Part shown: positions 15,853-23,459 of the stretch, one piece after another
How the letters are laid out: each line of letters opens with the position of its first letter
Numbering within the stretch: the stretch's first letter is position 1
Origin: CAYLRY01 sp964386535
Lineage (GTDB): Bacteria > Chloroflexota > Dehalococcoidia > Dehalococcoidales > UBA3254
Direction: 5' to 3'
Length of the DNA: 34,900 bases
Assembly: GCA_964386535.1 (NCBI GenBank)
Contig: CAYLRY010000033.1
Span: forward strand, 1-34,900
Translations under genes and position numbers: made by a program
The notes under the pieces: model-generated
What the model was told of the DNA's origin: nothing
Database searches by the model: none
The model's input: the letters and a program-made list of their open reading frames with translations, nothing else

Positions 15853-17526
15853 TTAATCAGCGAAAACAGCCCCTGTATTGGCAGAAGTAACTTTCTCAAT
15901 GTAGGTTTTTAAATACCCGGTCTTAATTCTGGGCTCGAATTTTTCAATCTTGTTCAGCCGCTGTTGGATCTCCACATCACTGAGCTGAACGTTTATCTTA
16001 TAACTGGGAATATCAATATCGATTATATCTCCATCTTTCAGCGCTGCAATGGGGCCCCGGGCAGCCGCCTCAGGAGAGATGTGCCCGATGGCTGCGCCGC
16101 GGGTGGCTCCGGAGAAGCGGCCGTCGGTTATCAGAGCCACTTTACTGTCCAATCCCATGCCGCTGATCATGGATGTGGGGCCCAGCATTTCCCTCATGCC
16201 GGGACCGCCTTTGGGCCCTTCATACCGCACAACCACGCAGTCCCCCGGTTTTATTTCGCCTCCCATGATAGCCTTTGAAGCCAGCTCTTCACTATCAAAA
16301 ACACGCGCCCTGACCTTGTTTACTTTCATTTCAGGAGCCACCGCGCTCCGTTTCACAATACCGCCGTCCGGCGCCAGGTTCCCGAAGAGTATGCAAAGCC
16401 CTCCCACATTTGAATAGGGGTTGCTGCTGGAACGAATTACACTGCTGTCCCGCACTTTGGCTTTTGCAATGATTTCAGACACCTCCATGCCGCTTACGGT
16501 AGGCGCATTTTGAATTAATATGGGGGCCAGTTCCTTCATAACTGCGGATATACCGCCGGCCCGGTCCAGGTCTTCAATATGATGAGGTCCAGCCGGACTT
16601 AAACTACAGAGCTGGGGAGTGCGGTCACTGATCAAATTGATCTTTTCCAGGCCGAATTTAATACCGGCTGCATGCGCTATGGCCATCAGGTGTAATACGG
16701 AATTAGTACTACCTCCCAGGGCCATATCTACAGTAAGGGCATTGGTGATGGATTCCTCAGTTATAATATGGCGCGGGAGTACGCCGTCAGCCAGAAGCTG
16801 CATAACGCGCTTTCCTGCTTCTTTAGCCAGGCGGTACCTGCGTGCATCAACGGCTGGTATAGTGCCGTGACCGGGCAAACCCAAACCCATCACTTCAGTC
16901 GCGCAGTTCATAGTATTGGCAGTAAACATGCCGGCGCATGAGCCGCAACCTGGACAGGCCGCTTCTTCCAACTGGCCCATTTCGGCTTCTGTCATCCGGC
17001 CCGCGGAAACCTTCCCTACTGCTTCAAACATTGAGTTTACATCCAGGTGGCTGGTCTGGCCTTCTTCACAGAAGTTGCCTGAAAGCATCGGCCCGCCGCT
17101 GATGAAAATGGAAGGGATATTTATACGAGCAGCAGCCATCAGCATCCCGGGGATTATTTTATCGCAATTGGTGACGAAGACCAGCGCATCGAACTGGTGC
17201 GCCTGAACTACCACCTCCACAGAGTCCGCAATTAACTCGCGGCTGGGCAGGCTGTATTTCATACCGCTGTGTCCCATGGCAATGCCGTCACAGATGGCAA
17301 TGGTGTTGACCTCAAAAGGTACGCCGCCAGCGCTGTAAATTCCGGCTTTCACAGCATTCGCTATTTCTCTTAAGTGCATATGACCGGGCACTATTTCACT
17401 ATAGCTGTTAACCACCCCGATAAATGGTTTTTGCAATTCTGAACGGGTTACTCCCAGGGCATGCAACAATGACCTGTGAGCTGCGCGTTCTACACCTTTT
17501 TTTACTGCATCGCTGCGATACATCAC
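15853..17526 (-). CDS. ilvD: Dihydroxy-acid dehydratase IlvD
   Basis: The 557-aa protein is full length for IlvD, which removes water from 2,3-dihydroxy-isovalerate and 2,3-dihydroxy-3-methylvalerate to give the keto acids of valine and isoleucine. It shows the family's CDKIIPG (Cys121, Lys123), the Fe-S region CPGCGSC (191-197), and PGHGTIPA and GGSTNSVLHL downstream. The start is GTG at 17526 or ATG at 17523; the AAGGAG site fits either, 8 or 11 nt away. It stands alone, not in an ilvBNC operon. I see no T-box or leucine-type leader upstream. Confidence 0.95.
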   Translation of the reverse strand: MMYRSDAVKKGVERAAHRSLLHALGVTRSELQKPFIGVVNSYSEIVPGHMHLREIANAVKAGIYSAGGVPFEVNTIAICDGIAMGHSGMKYSLPSRELIADSVEVVVQAHQFDALVFVTNCDKIIPGMLMAAARINIPSIFISGGPMLSGNFCEEGQTSHLDVNSMFEAVGKVSAGRMTEAEMGQLEEAACPGCGSCAGMFTANTMNCATEVMGLGLPGHGTIPAVDARRYRLAKEAGKRVMQLLADGVLPRHIITEESITNALTVDMALGGSTNSVLHLMAIAHAAGIKFGLEKINLISDRTPQLCSLSPAGPHHIEDLDRAGGISAVMKELAPILIQNAPTVSGMEVSEIIAKAKVRDSSVIRSSSNPYSNVGGLCILFGNLAPDGGIVKRSAVAPEMKVNKVRARVFDSEELASKAIMGGEIKPGDCVVVRYEGPKGGPGMREMLGPTSMISGMGLDSKVALITDGRFSGATRGAAIGHISPEAAARGPIAALKDGDIIDIDIPSYKINVQLSDVEIQQRLNKIEKFEPRIKTGYLKTYIEKVTSANTGAVFAD

Positions 17527-17966
17527 TTTCCTTGCTCCTTTCAGAATATTATTACCTGAAAATAGTAAATAATATCAATTATGATTTAATATATATTCTA
17601 TATAAATTTTATAATAAGCTGAACTTTATTGTATTTAAAACTGGAATCACCCTGACATTGCCTTTTAGTATAACATGAATTTGACTGATTTACTTAATTC
17701 CGGTAATAATCACTGTTTGATTTCTTTAGAGTATATAACCGCAATGACAATTTCTGCCAAAACAAAGATTAAGACCAAATAGCCCGGATTTCAGTATCCA
17801 CAAGTTCTCCAGGCGCCATTTTTAGAATATTAGTTCTAAACTTGACAGGCTGTCAATTTGATTCCGGTTTTTGTAGAGAAGACATGTGCAGGAACAGTTT
17901 GAAATTTTTCCCCGGTTTTTGCGTCAATATGGGATTCTGGTTATTAATTACATGAAAGGCAGCTTT
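17527..17966. other. AT-rich intergenic region upstream of ilvD
   Basis: About 440 nt without a gene, very AT-rich between 17560 and 17640. It holds the ilvD promoter candidate at 17667-17675. I see no T-box specifier-like structure, no attenuator with a T-run and no open frame with family resemblance. Confidence 0.4.
17667..17675 (-). promoter_or_regulatory. Candidate extended -10 promoter of ilvD
   Basis: On the minus strand TGTTATACT gives a -10 TATACT with the TGn extension; the -35 region is poor. The ilvD start is about 140 nt downstream, leaving an AT-rich leader. Confidence 0.35.
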
Positions 17967-17967
17967 A

Positions 17968-18013
17968 AAAACTTATGCCCCTTTCCTGCTTTGAAGAAAG
18001 GGGCATAAGTTTT
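17968..18013 (-). terminator. Terminator downstream of groEL
   Basis: A perfect 18-bp inverted repeat (17968-17985 with 17996-18013, core ACTTATGCCCC/GGGGCATAAGT) with a 10-nt loop lies about 35 nt after the groEL stop. On the minus strand the stem ends in a run of U followed by AAAG. Confidence 0.8.
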
Positions 18014-18046
18014 CTGGATAAATGTAACAGCTAATCTATTTTTACT

Positions 18047-19669
18047 TTAGTCCATCCCACCATATCCGCCGGGGGGCGCCGGCATGGTTACTTTTTCCTT
18101 CTCCGGGATATCGGTTACCAGAGAATCGGTAATCAGGACCATAGAGGCAATCGATGCGGCATTTTGAAGGGTGGATCTGACTACCTTAGTTGGATCAATA
18201 ATACCTTTCCGTACCATATCGCCATAATCATCAGCCACCGCATCATATCCCCATCCCCTGGGGCTTCTCTTGATAGTATCTACTACCACGGATCCATCAC
18301 GCCCGGCGTTCTCAGCTATAATACGGATGGGTTCCTCAATCGCCTTTCTCACAATATCAACCCCTGTAGCTTCATCACCTTCCAATTTGAGTTTATCAAG
18401 GGCTACCGCGGCCGTCAGTAAACCCACTCCACCACCCGGCAGAATGCCTTCCTCAACCGCAGCTTTGGTGGCAGAAAGGGCGTCCTCAACGCGAAGTTTT
18501 TTCTCTTTAAGTTCGGTTTCTGTAGCGGCACCGACTTTCAGCACGGCTACGCCGCCGGTCAACTTGGCCTGTCGCTCCTGTAATTTTTCACGGTCATAAT
18601 CAGAAGTGGTTTCAGCTATCTGAGCTTTGATCTGCTTGATGCGAGCCTGGATTTCAGACTCCTTGCCTTTACCTTCTATAATAGTAGTGTTATCTTTATC
18701 AGCTTTAACCCGGCGAGCTCTGCCCAGGTCCTGAACCTCGACTGAATCCAGTTTTCGCCCCAGCTCTTCGGAAATAACTTTACCTCCAGTAAGTATGGCG
18801 ATATCTGCCAGCATTTCCTTGCGCCGGTCGCCAAACCCGGGGGCTTTGACTGCCAAAATGTTCAAAGTGCCGCGCAGTTTATTGACTACCAGTGTGGCCA
18901 GGGCTTCTCCATCAACATCTTCGGCAATGATTACCAGGTTCTTGGATACTTTCAATATTTTTTCCAATGCGGGGAGGATATCTGCCACAGCCGAAATCTT
19001 TTTATCCGTAATTAAGATATACGGATCTTCGATCTCACTTTCCATCTTCTCTGCATTGGTGACAAAATAAGCACTGATATAGCCCCGGTCAAACTGCATC
19101 CCCTCTACATATTCGGTTTCAAATTTGGTGCCTTTTGACTCTTCTACCGTAATAACTCCATCTTTACCAACCTTTTCCATTACATCAGCAATAAAGTCTC
19201 CAATCTCCTTATCTTTGGCGGTAATGGTACCTACCTGGGCGATTTGTTCTTTCCCCTTGACTTCAGTCGAATTCTTCTTTAATTCTTCAATAATCGCCCT
19301 GGTGGCCTTTTCAATTCCTCTTTTAAGAGCTAGATTATCAGCCCCGGCGGCAATATTCTTAAAACTTCCATTTATTATTGCCTGAGCCAGAATTGTAGAG
19401 GTGGTGGTGCCATCTCCAACAGCATCATTTGTCTTCGTGGCTGCCTCTTTCACCAGTTGAGCTCCCATATTCTCAAACGGTTCTTTTAACTCAATCTCTT
19501 TAGCAATAGTTACGCCATCATCAACAATTTGGGGAGCGCCCCACTTCTTTTCCAGGGCGACTGCATGACCTTTGGGGCCAAGGGTAACTTTGACCGTATC
19601 AGCTAAAGTGTCAATGCCTCTCTTCAGAGAATGCCTGACTTCTTCCCCAAATATAATCTGCTTTGCCAT
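18047..19669 (-). CDS. groEL: 60 kDa chaperonin GroEL
   Basis: The 540-aa sequence is a complete group I chaperonin subunit: LGPKGHAVALEKKWGAP near 30-46, DDGVTIAKEIEL, the ATP-site GDGTTT (85-90), and the later GILPGGGVGLL and NAAS motifs. It forms the double heptameric ring that folds proteins with GroES. The C-terminus is a short PPGGYGGMD rather than repeated GGM. The wording MAKQIIFGEEVRHSLKRG and the KWGAP loop are what I recall from Chloroflexota GroEL, the best taxonomic hint in the window. A GGAGG site precedes the ATG and groES lies 32 nt upstream. Confidence 0.97.
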   Translation of the reverse strand: MAKQIIFGEEVRHSLKRGIDTLADTVKVTLGPKGHAVALEKKWGAPQIVDDGVTIAKEIELKEPFENMGAQLVKEAATKTNDAVGDGTTTSTILAQAIINGSFKNIAAGADNLALKRGIEKATRAIIEELKKNSTEVKGKEQIAQVGTITAKDKEIGDFIADVMEKVGKDGVITVEESKGTKFETEYVEGMQFDRGYISAYFVTNAEKMESEIEDPYILITDKKISAVADILPALEKILKVSKNLVIIAEDVDGEALATLVVNKLRGTLNILAVKAPGFGDRRKEMLADIAILTGGKVISEELGRKLDSVEVQDLGRARRVKADKDNTTIIEGKGKESEIQARIKQIKAQIAETTSDYDREKLQERQAKLTGGVAVLKVGAATETELKEKKLRVEDALSATKAAVEEGILPGGGVGLLTAAVALDKLKLEGDEATGVDIVRKAIEEPIRIIAENAGRDGSVVVDTIKRSPRGWGYDAVADDYGDMVRKGIIDPTKVVRSTLQNAASIASMVLITDSLVTDIPEKEKVTMPAPPGGYGGMD

Positions 19670-19701
19670 GATATGCTTCCTCCTTTGCAGTGCACGGTTG
19701 A

Positions 19702-19998
19702 TTAATTCTTTATAATAGCCAGAATATCACTTTCGTGCAGAATGACCATTTCCTCATCATCTATTTTAATTTCGGAGCCTCCGTATTTGGTATATATCAC
19801 CTTATCGCCAACCCTGACCTCCAGCGGAATAGTCTTCCCTTCCTCATTTACTTTACCTGGTCCGGTAGCTATAATTTCGCCTTCTTGAGGTTTCTCTTTA
19901 GCAGTATCCGGAAGGTAAATCCCACCTTTGGTCTTCTCTACTTTTTGCACAGGTTTGACCAAAACGCGGTCAGACAGCGGATTAACTTTTGGATTCAT
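19702..19998 (-). CDS. groES: 10 kDa co-chaperonin GroES
   Basis: The 98-aa protein is typical for GroES: PLSDRVLVKPV at the start, a mobile loop KTKGGIYLPDTAKEKPQEGEI near 23-43, and the closing VIYTKYGGSEIKIDDEEMVILHESDILAII. It caps the GroEL ring. It is the first gene of the operon. The upstream region is AT-rich and contains no CIRCE inverted repeat (TTAGCACTC/GAGTGCTAA), so HrcA control, usual for this operon in many bacteria, is not supported here. Confidence 0.96.
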   Translation of the reverse strand: MNPKVNPLSDRVLVKPVQKVEKTKGGIYLPDTAKEKPQEGEIIATGPGKVNEEGKTIPLEVRVGDKVIYTKYGGSEIKIDDEEMVILHESDILAIIKN

Positions 19999-20173
19999 AA
20001 CTTTTTTGCCTCTTTTCTGACGTACTCTTCATGCTGTTTTTTTTACTTAAATCCTTGAAAAAGATTTATCTTTTCAGGCCAGTTTTATAGCAAATGAATA
20101 TATATTTATATAATTTAATTTATTTTATTTAATAAAATATATTAATTATTATAAATAATTATATTTTAAATTA

Positions 20174-20353
20174 TTAAAGTTTCTCAATTACTAATTTGAT
20201 TTTATCTCCTTTTTTTAAATCATTTGCCGGTTTAAATTCGGCTTTACTGGTAACTTCAGCGCCCCAATTAAGCCTGAAAACAGCCTTAACTTCTTCTGCC
20301 TTTTTGACATCTCCAGTGATTTCAGTTTGTATTTCTCCAATCCTGATAGCCAT
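20174..20353 (-). CDS. Small conserved protein, paralogue A (59 aa)
   Basis: A TTG seven codons further upstream is possible, but AGAGGAG 8 nt before the ATG at 20353 supports this start (MAIRIGEIQTEITGDVKK). The product is a compact predicted beta-rich protein ending KPANDLKKGDKIKLVIEKL. It is clearly related to the neighbouring 58-aa protein: both run M-A-x-x-G-E-I ... VKK(A/S)EE ... FKPA-DL ... D(K/R)IK. I know no function; size and the strand-loop pattern suggest a small beta-barrel or beta-sandwich. It is 67 nt downstream of its paralogue, at the distal end of the stress locus. Confidence 0.7.
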   Translation of the reverse strand: MAIRIGEIQTEITGDVKKAEEVKAVFRLNWGAEVTSKAEFKPANDLKKGDKIKLVIEKL

Positions 20354-20420
20354 CTTATGCTCTCCTCTCTTCAATATCTTTTATCTGTCAGCGGTTTCAA
20401 TTTCCGGCAAACTGACCCTG

Positions 20421-20597
20421 TTAAATTTTTTCTATGGTTATCTTTATCCGGTCATTAACCGCCAGATCCTCAGCGGGTTTAAAAGCTATCTCCTTTGATT
20501 TGTCTATCAAGTTGACTCTTAATATGGCCCAAAGTTCCTCGCTTTTTTTAACATTAGAAGTCACAGTTGCCTCAATTTCACCCAGTTTGGTTGCCAT
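20421..20597 (-). CDS. Small conserved protein, paralogue B (58 aa)
   Basis: Read directly from the minus strand: ATG at 20597 with a strong AGGAGG site 6 nt upstream, stop TAA at 20421. The product begins MATKLGEIEATVTSNVKKSEE and ends KPAEDLAVNDRIKITIEKI. It aligns end to end with the 59-aa protein downstream, at about half identity with one short gap, so the pair arose by tandem duplication. Upstream lies one of the two 11-bp-periodic regulator sites and a TATAAT (20647-20652). Function unknown. Confidence 0.75.
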   Translation of the reverse strand: MATKLGEIEATVTSNVKKSEELWAILRVNLIDKSKEIAFKPAEDLAVNDRIKITIEKI

Positions 20598-20646
20598 TTA
20601 AATCCTCCTTTTATTATCTTTACGCCTGATGTCAGGCTTTGATGTT

Positions 20647-20652
20647 ATTATA
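20647..20652 (-). promoter_or_regulatory. Candidate -10 for the small paralogue pair
   Basis: A perfect TATAAT on the minus strand, 50 nt before the ATG at 20597; TATATT at 20661-20666 is an alternative closer to the direct repeats. There is no consensus -35, as expected of an activator-dependent promoter. Confidence 0.4.
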
Positions 20653-20671
20653 AAAGGTCAAATATAATAAG

Positions 20672-20701
20672 AATGTAAGAGAAATATAAGAATTGTATAA
20701 G
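20672..20701 (-). promoter_or_regulatory. 11-bp-periodic direct repeats, copy 1 (putative response-regulator site)
   Basis: TAAGAGAAATA, TAAGAATTGTA and TAAG follow one another with an 11-bp period, after AATG. The 30-bp block is 26/30 identical to the copy at 23397-23426. Read on the minus strand the units are TTATA/TTACA-like, close to PhoP/PhoB-type boxes of OmpR-family regulators. It overlaps nothing but the last bases before the 128-aa gene's stop. Confidence 0.6.
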
Positions 20702-21088
20702 TTAGTGGTTTTTTCCTTTCAGAAACTGCTCCACCCACTGGCGGAGTGTTAAGTATTTTCCGGTATTGATATCATAAGCCTGCTCCAAACGCTTTTTCTC
20801 AGAACCTTGTTCATATTCTTTCAAACCTGTTTCCAGCAATTTCTCCAGAACCGCTTTATTAAATCCCCATTCTCTGGCCAAATTACGCAGGGCAAAAGCA
20901 TTCCTGTATTCAAAGGCCATCTGCTTCAACGCCATTTCCTGTAATTCAAGGACTTTTTCCGGATCAAGCTTTAAGGCCTGTGCGAGTTTGATTGCGGAAA
21001 GATATCTTTTCTTAGTTATCATCTCCTGGAAAATTGCTTCCAGGTGAGCTTTCTCCTGTGCCGGATTTTCCAGTCTCCCTCCAGTCAT
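20702..21088 (-). CDS. Helical protein of unknown function (128 aa)
   Basis: I recognise no family. The protein is almost wholly alpha-helical by composition, charged (many Glu and Lys) and without membrane segments or cysteine motifs. Residues 10-60 (KAHLEAIFQEMITKKRYLSAIKLAQAL) look like a TPR-like helical pair, and an arginine/lysine-rich segment follows. Its ATG is 5 nt after the stop of the 201-aa gene, so the two are surely co-translated. Placement between Hsp20 and the small paralogues suggests a part in the stress response. Confidence 0.6.
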   Translation of the reverse strand: MTGGRLENPAQEKAHLEAIFQEMITKKRYLSAIKLAQALKLDPEKVLELQEMALKQMAFEYRNAFALRNLAREWGFNKAVLEKLLETGLKEYEQGSEKKRLEQAYDINTGKYLTLRQWVEQFLKGKNH

Positions 21089-21093
21089 TAAAG

Positions 21094-21699
21094 CTAACCC
21101 TGCAATTTTTTCCGTAACCTATCCAGGTGATCCTTGAATTTCAGGTTATAAGCGTTTTCGTGTTTGGTGATAAAATCCTTCCATTCTGGAGTGGCTTTGG
21201 TACTGGCTTCCACCGAACCTTCAATATCAATTGCCGCTCCACGGGCAGCGGCTTGCTGAGCCAGTTGCTTTGATGCTTGCTTGACCTGCTGCTCCACCCT
21301 GGCCTTGAGCGTTTTATAACGTTTTTCCATTTCTTCCCGGTACTCCCGGCGCAAGTTTTCAATGGATTTCAGTTCCTGTTCCAAATGGAGGTAGTCAGCG
21401 CCGTCTTTAAGGGTCTCTGCCGCCAGCACAGCTTTACGGCGGCTATCAAAATCAACATCACTAACGGATAAATTCAGAGTATCCAGCAATTTTAACTGCG
21501 CCTCCAGAACAAGAGAGGTCCGGCCTTCCTCCTTGTGTTTTTTCAGCTCTTTCCACAGATCTTCCGGGCTGAGCTTCTTGGTAAAGTACTCCGCCAGCAG
21601 CGCGTTAAGCTGGCCGGTGTATTTTAATTTGTCTTTCTCTTCTTCAGTTAGCTCTCCAATTCTGGCCAGTTTTTCTCTGGCTAAAGGAGATAGTTCCAT
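21094..21699 (-). CDS. Coiled-coil protein of unknown function (201 aa)
   Basis: A GGAGGTGAGG site before ATG 21699 gives a clear start. The protein is highly charged. Residues about 100-155 (LEQELKSIENLRREYREEMEKRYKTLKARVEQQVKQ) form a long coiled coil, followed by an alanine/glutamine-rich turn (QLAQQAAARGAAID) and a short helical tail. It has no signal peptide or known motif. It lies immediately upstream of, and is coupled with, the 128-aa gene, and follows a small zinc-ribbon gene. Confidence 0.6.
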   Translation of the reverse strand: MELSPLAREKLARIGELTEEEKDKLKYTGQLNALLAEYFTKKLSPEDLWKELKKHKEEGRTSLVLEAQLKLLDTLNLSVSDVDFDSRRKAVLAAETLKDGADYLHLEQELKSIENLRREYREEMEKRYKTLKARVEQQVKQASKQLAQQAAARGAAIDIEGSVEASTKATPEWKDFITKHENAYNLKFKDHLDRLRKKLQG

Positions 21700-21769
21700 T
21701 ACCTCACCTCCTGAAATATGTCATTCCAGCCACAACCCACACCTTATTAACTGTATCTTATCTTCATTT

Positions 21770-21949
21770 TTAATGTGCATTATCCATATTTTTATTACAA
21801 CCGGCGCAGGCGGTTACTGGTGGGAAGAAACGGTCTATCCGGACCATCTCTCTGAGGGGTTTGACCTCGCCGCAGAACTTGCATTTAAAGGTTATTTCCC
21901 GTTCTTCTTTAACCTCCGGCTGATTTGTTTTTTGGTCTGTCATTGTCAT
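21770..21949 (-). CDS. Small zinc-ribbon protein (59 aa)
   Basis: Read directly from the minus strand: ATG at 21949 (TTGAGG 8 nt before) or a second ATG at 21943, stop TAA at 21770. The product contains FKCKFCGE and TACAGCNKN, that is two CxxC knuckles (Cys23/26 and Cys48/51), giving a four-cysteine zinc ribbon, with a charged N-terminal tail. It lies between fmdB and the coiled-coil gene in the same direction. Its function is unknown; three such ribbons occur within 1.5 kb. Confidence 0.65.
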   Translation of the reverse strand: MTMTDQKTNQPEVKEEREITFKCKFCGEVKPLREMVRIDRFFPPVTACAGCNKNMDNAH

Positions 21950-21990
21950 CAGCGAAACCTCAACTTAAAGATTCCAGCACATGAATGAAT

Positions 21991-22233
21991 TTATTTACTG
22001 TCCCTGGAGCCAGCTACCGATTTTTCGGCTGCTTTTTCTTCTTCTCTATCAGCTTTTTTCCGATAGTCGGTTACATAAAAGCCGGATCCTTTGAAAATAA
22101 TGGGAACCTGAGTGAAACGGCGTTGAGCCTCATTTCCGCATCGCGGGCAGATGCCGCTTCCGTCTTCACCGAACCTCCTTCTTAATTCAAACCGCAGATC
22201 ACATTTTTCACATTCATATTCGTATATGGGCAT
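21991..22233 (-). CDS. FmdB-type zinc-ribbon protein
   Basis: The ATG at 22233 is preceded by GGAGG with a 5-nt gap; a further-upstream ATG would put the ribosome site inside the gene. The 80-aa product has the FmdB/CxxC_CXXC_SSSS pattern MPIYEYECEKCDLRFE ... CPRCGNEAQRRFTQVP, with two CxxC knuckles binding zinc, then a phenylalanine-glycine loop (FKGSGFYVTDYR) and a charged tail. This family is named after the formamidase-operon regulator of Methylophilus, but its general function is unclear. It follows the 110-bp inverted-repeat element and hsp20. Confidence 0.85.
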   Translation of the reverse strand: MPIYEYECEKCDLRFELRRRFGEDGSGICPRCGNEAQRRFTQVPIIFKGSGFYVTDYRKKADREEEKAAEKSVAGSRDSK

Positions 22234-22349
22234 GCATTCCTCCACAGGTATAATCTATATTTGAGCCGTTTTAACTTAAAGCCCTTTCAATTGCTTGCAT
22301 CTTATCTGAATAAACCAGTGAACTCGTTCTGTATTACCGTTGAATCTGG

Positions 22350-22460
22350 AAGAGCTTCCTGCGAGCAGGATATTGTTTTAATGTGCGGGAAAACCCTGCT
22401 TCAAGCTATAGAAGCTACCAGTACCATCTGCAAGAATCTGAGATTTCGCAGGAAGCTCTT
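22350..22460. repeat. Element bounded by 15-bp inverted repeats
   Basis: AAGAGCTTCCTGCGA (22350-22364) and its exact reverse complement (22446-22460) enclose 81 nt that contain further small inverted repeats, for example GCAGG/CCTGC and GAAGC/GCTTC around a loop. No frame of note lies inside. It could be a miniature transposable element, a structured RNA or an mRNA-stabilising hairpin between hsp20 and fmdB. Confidence 0.55.
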
Positions 22461-22492
22461 ATTCTAAAATTCCAGGAAATATTTATCTAATA

Positions 22493-22963
22493 TTATTTAG
22501 AGGAGGCTTCTATCATGGGCCTGGCCCTGATCTTTATCTGCTTCCGTTTAGCCTCTTCTGCCTTGGGCATTTTCAGGGTTAAGACCCCGTTTTCAAAGGT
22601 GGCTTCAGCCTTTTCGCTTTTGACTGCCACCGGAATGGTAACCGTCCGGCAAAAAGAGCCGTGGCGGAGTTCCCTGTAGAAATAATCTTCCTCTTTGGCC
22701 TCGTTTTCTTCTTTATGTTCTCCCTTGAGAGTCAGGGTATCCCCGCTGATGGAGATATCTACTTCCTCCGGCTTCAATCCGGGCAGGGAAGCCTTAACCA
22801 CCACATCATTGGCGGTCTGGTACATATCCAGGGCGGCTGTTCCCCGACCTTCCACATCAAAGACCCAACTGGAGGGGCGGACAAAGCTTTCTTCCAGGAG
22901 CCTGTCCATGGCATTTTTTAAAGTTACCATCTCTTTAAAGGGTTCCCAACGCTGCATGGTCAT
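22493..22963 (-). CDS. Small heat shock protein, Hsp20/alpha-crystallin family
   Basis: The 156-aa length is normal for the family. The alpha-crystallin domain occupies about residues 40-140 (ALDMYQTANDVVVKASLPGLKPEEVDISIS ...), with the conserved A-x-x-x-NGVL motif (ATFENGVLTLKMPK) at its end. The N-terminal arm and short C-terminal extension fit an oligomerising holdase that keeps unfolded proteins soluble. Its strong AAGGAGG site is 7 nt before the ATG. It sits between a zinc-ribbon gene and fmdB, all on the minus strand, and is likely expressed from the regulated promoter near 23384. Confidence 0.95.
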   Translation of the reverse strand: MTMQRWEPFKEMVTLKNAMDRLLEESFVRPSSWVFDVEGRGTAALDMYQTANDVVVKASLPGLKPEEVDISISGDTLTLKGEHKEENEAKEEDYFYRELRHGSFCRTVTIPVAVKSEKAEATFENGVLTLKMPKAEEAKRKQIKIRARPMIEASSK

Positions 22964-23079
22964 ATTTCATACCTCCTTCATTTTTTTACCCCCGGGCAGC
23001 ACTTAATCACGGCCCGTACTTCTTTCCAAGATTTTTAATCCAATATTAAACTATGAAATAAATAATTTATTATTATTTA

Positions 23080-23256
23080 TTATACTGCTATATTAGACTT
23101 TTTCTCTGCTGATTTATAATTATTCTCCATTTTAGTAACCGGCTGGACGCTATAACCACACTGGAAACATTCTTCATGCCAGCCATCATAACGGCTGAGA
23201 TAGCGGTAAATTGTACCTCCGCATTGAGGACAGCTTTTGACCAATTCCATATCCAT
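23080..23256 (-). CDS. Small zinc-ribbon protein (58 aa)
   Basis: The ATG at 23256 has GGAGG 9 nt upstream; upstream in-frame codons are not needed. CPQCGG and CFQCGY form a four-cysteine zinc ribbon in the first 35 residues, with a charged tail. It is the first gene of the minus-strand stress group and lies 120 nt downstream of the promoter at 23384. No function is known. Confidence 0.65.
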   Translation of the reverse strand: MDMELVKSCPQCGGTIYRYLSRYDGWHEECFQCGYSVQPVTKMENNYKSAEKKSNIAV

Positions 23257-23383
23257 AAAAACCCACCTCCATAATTCCAGAACTGATAGAAACATTTTTC
23301 AGGCGGATCGGGGCTTTTCGGAAAAAGTTCGCCGCCCTGATTAGCAGTCTTCCCATCGATTTGCTAATTCTATTTTTAATCAG

Positions 23384-23389
23384 ATTATA
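23384..23389 (-). promoter_or_regulatory. Candidate -10 of the minus-strand stress operon
   Basis: A perfect TATAAT on the minus strand, 7 nt downstream of the 11-bp-periodic repeats at 23397-23426, with no consensus -35. This is the arrangement of an activator-dependent promoter, leaving a leader of about 120 nt before the zinc-ribbon ATG at 23256. Confidence 0.5.
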
Positions 23390-23433
23390 TTAGAATAATG
23401 TAAGAGCAATAACAGAATTGCATAAGAAATTCC
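23390..23433. promoter_or_regulatory. 11-bp-periodic direct repeats, copy 2 (putative response-regulator site)
   Basis: Four consecutive 11-nt units, TTAGAATAATG, TAAGAGCAATA, ACAGAATTGCA and TAAGAAATTCC, lie between the divergent zinc-ribbon and histidine-kinase genes. Bases 23397-23426 match the copy at 20672-20701 in 26 of 30 positions. OmpR/PhoB-family regulators bind such head-to-tail repeats with 11-bp spacing, and one is encoded 1.6 kb away. Confidence 0.65.
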
Positions 23434-23459
23434 TGATGCTTTTTGGTAACGGAGTTCAT

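Noticed and set aside
17527..17966. T-box or peptide attenuator before ilvD
   Set aside because: No AGGGTGGNACCGCG-like box, no terminator with a T-run and no leader peptide rich in branched amino acids.
19999..20173. CIRCE element before groES
   Set aside because: No TTAGCACTC/GAGTGCTAA pair is present.
22261..22467. 68-codon plus frame across the inverted-repeat element
   Set aside because: Starts at TTG without a ribosome site and ends inside the repeat; the repeat explains the stretch.
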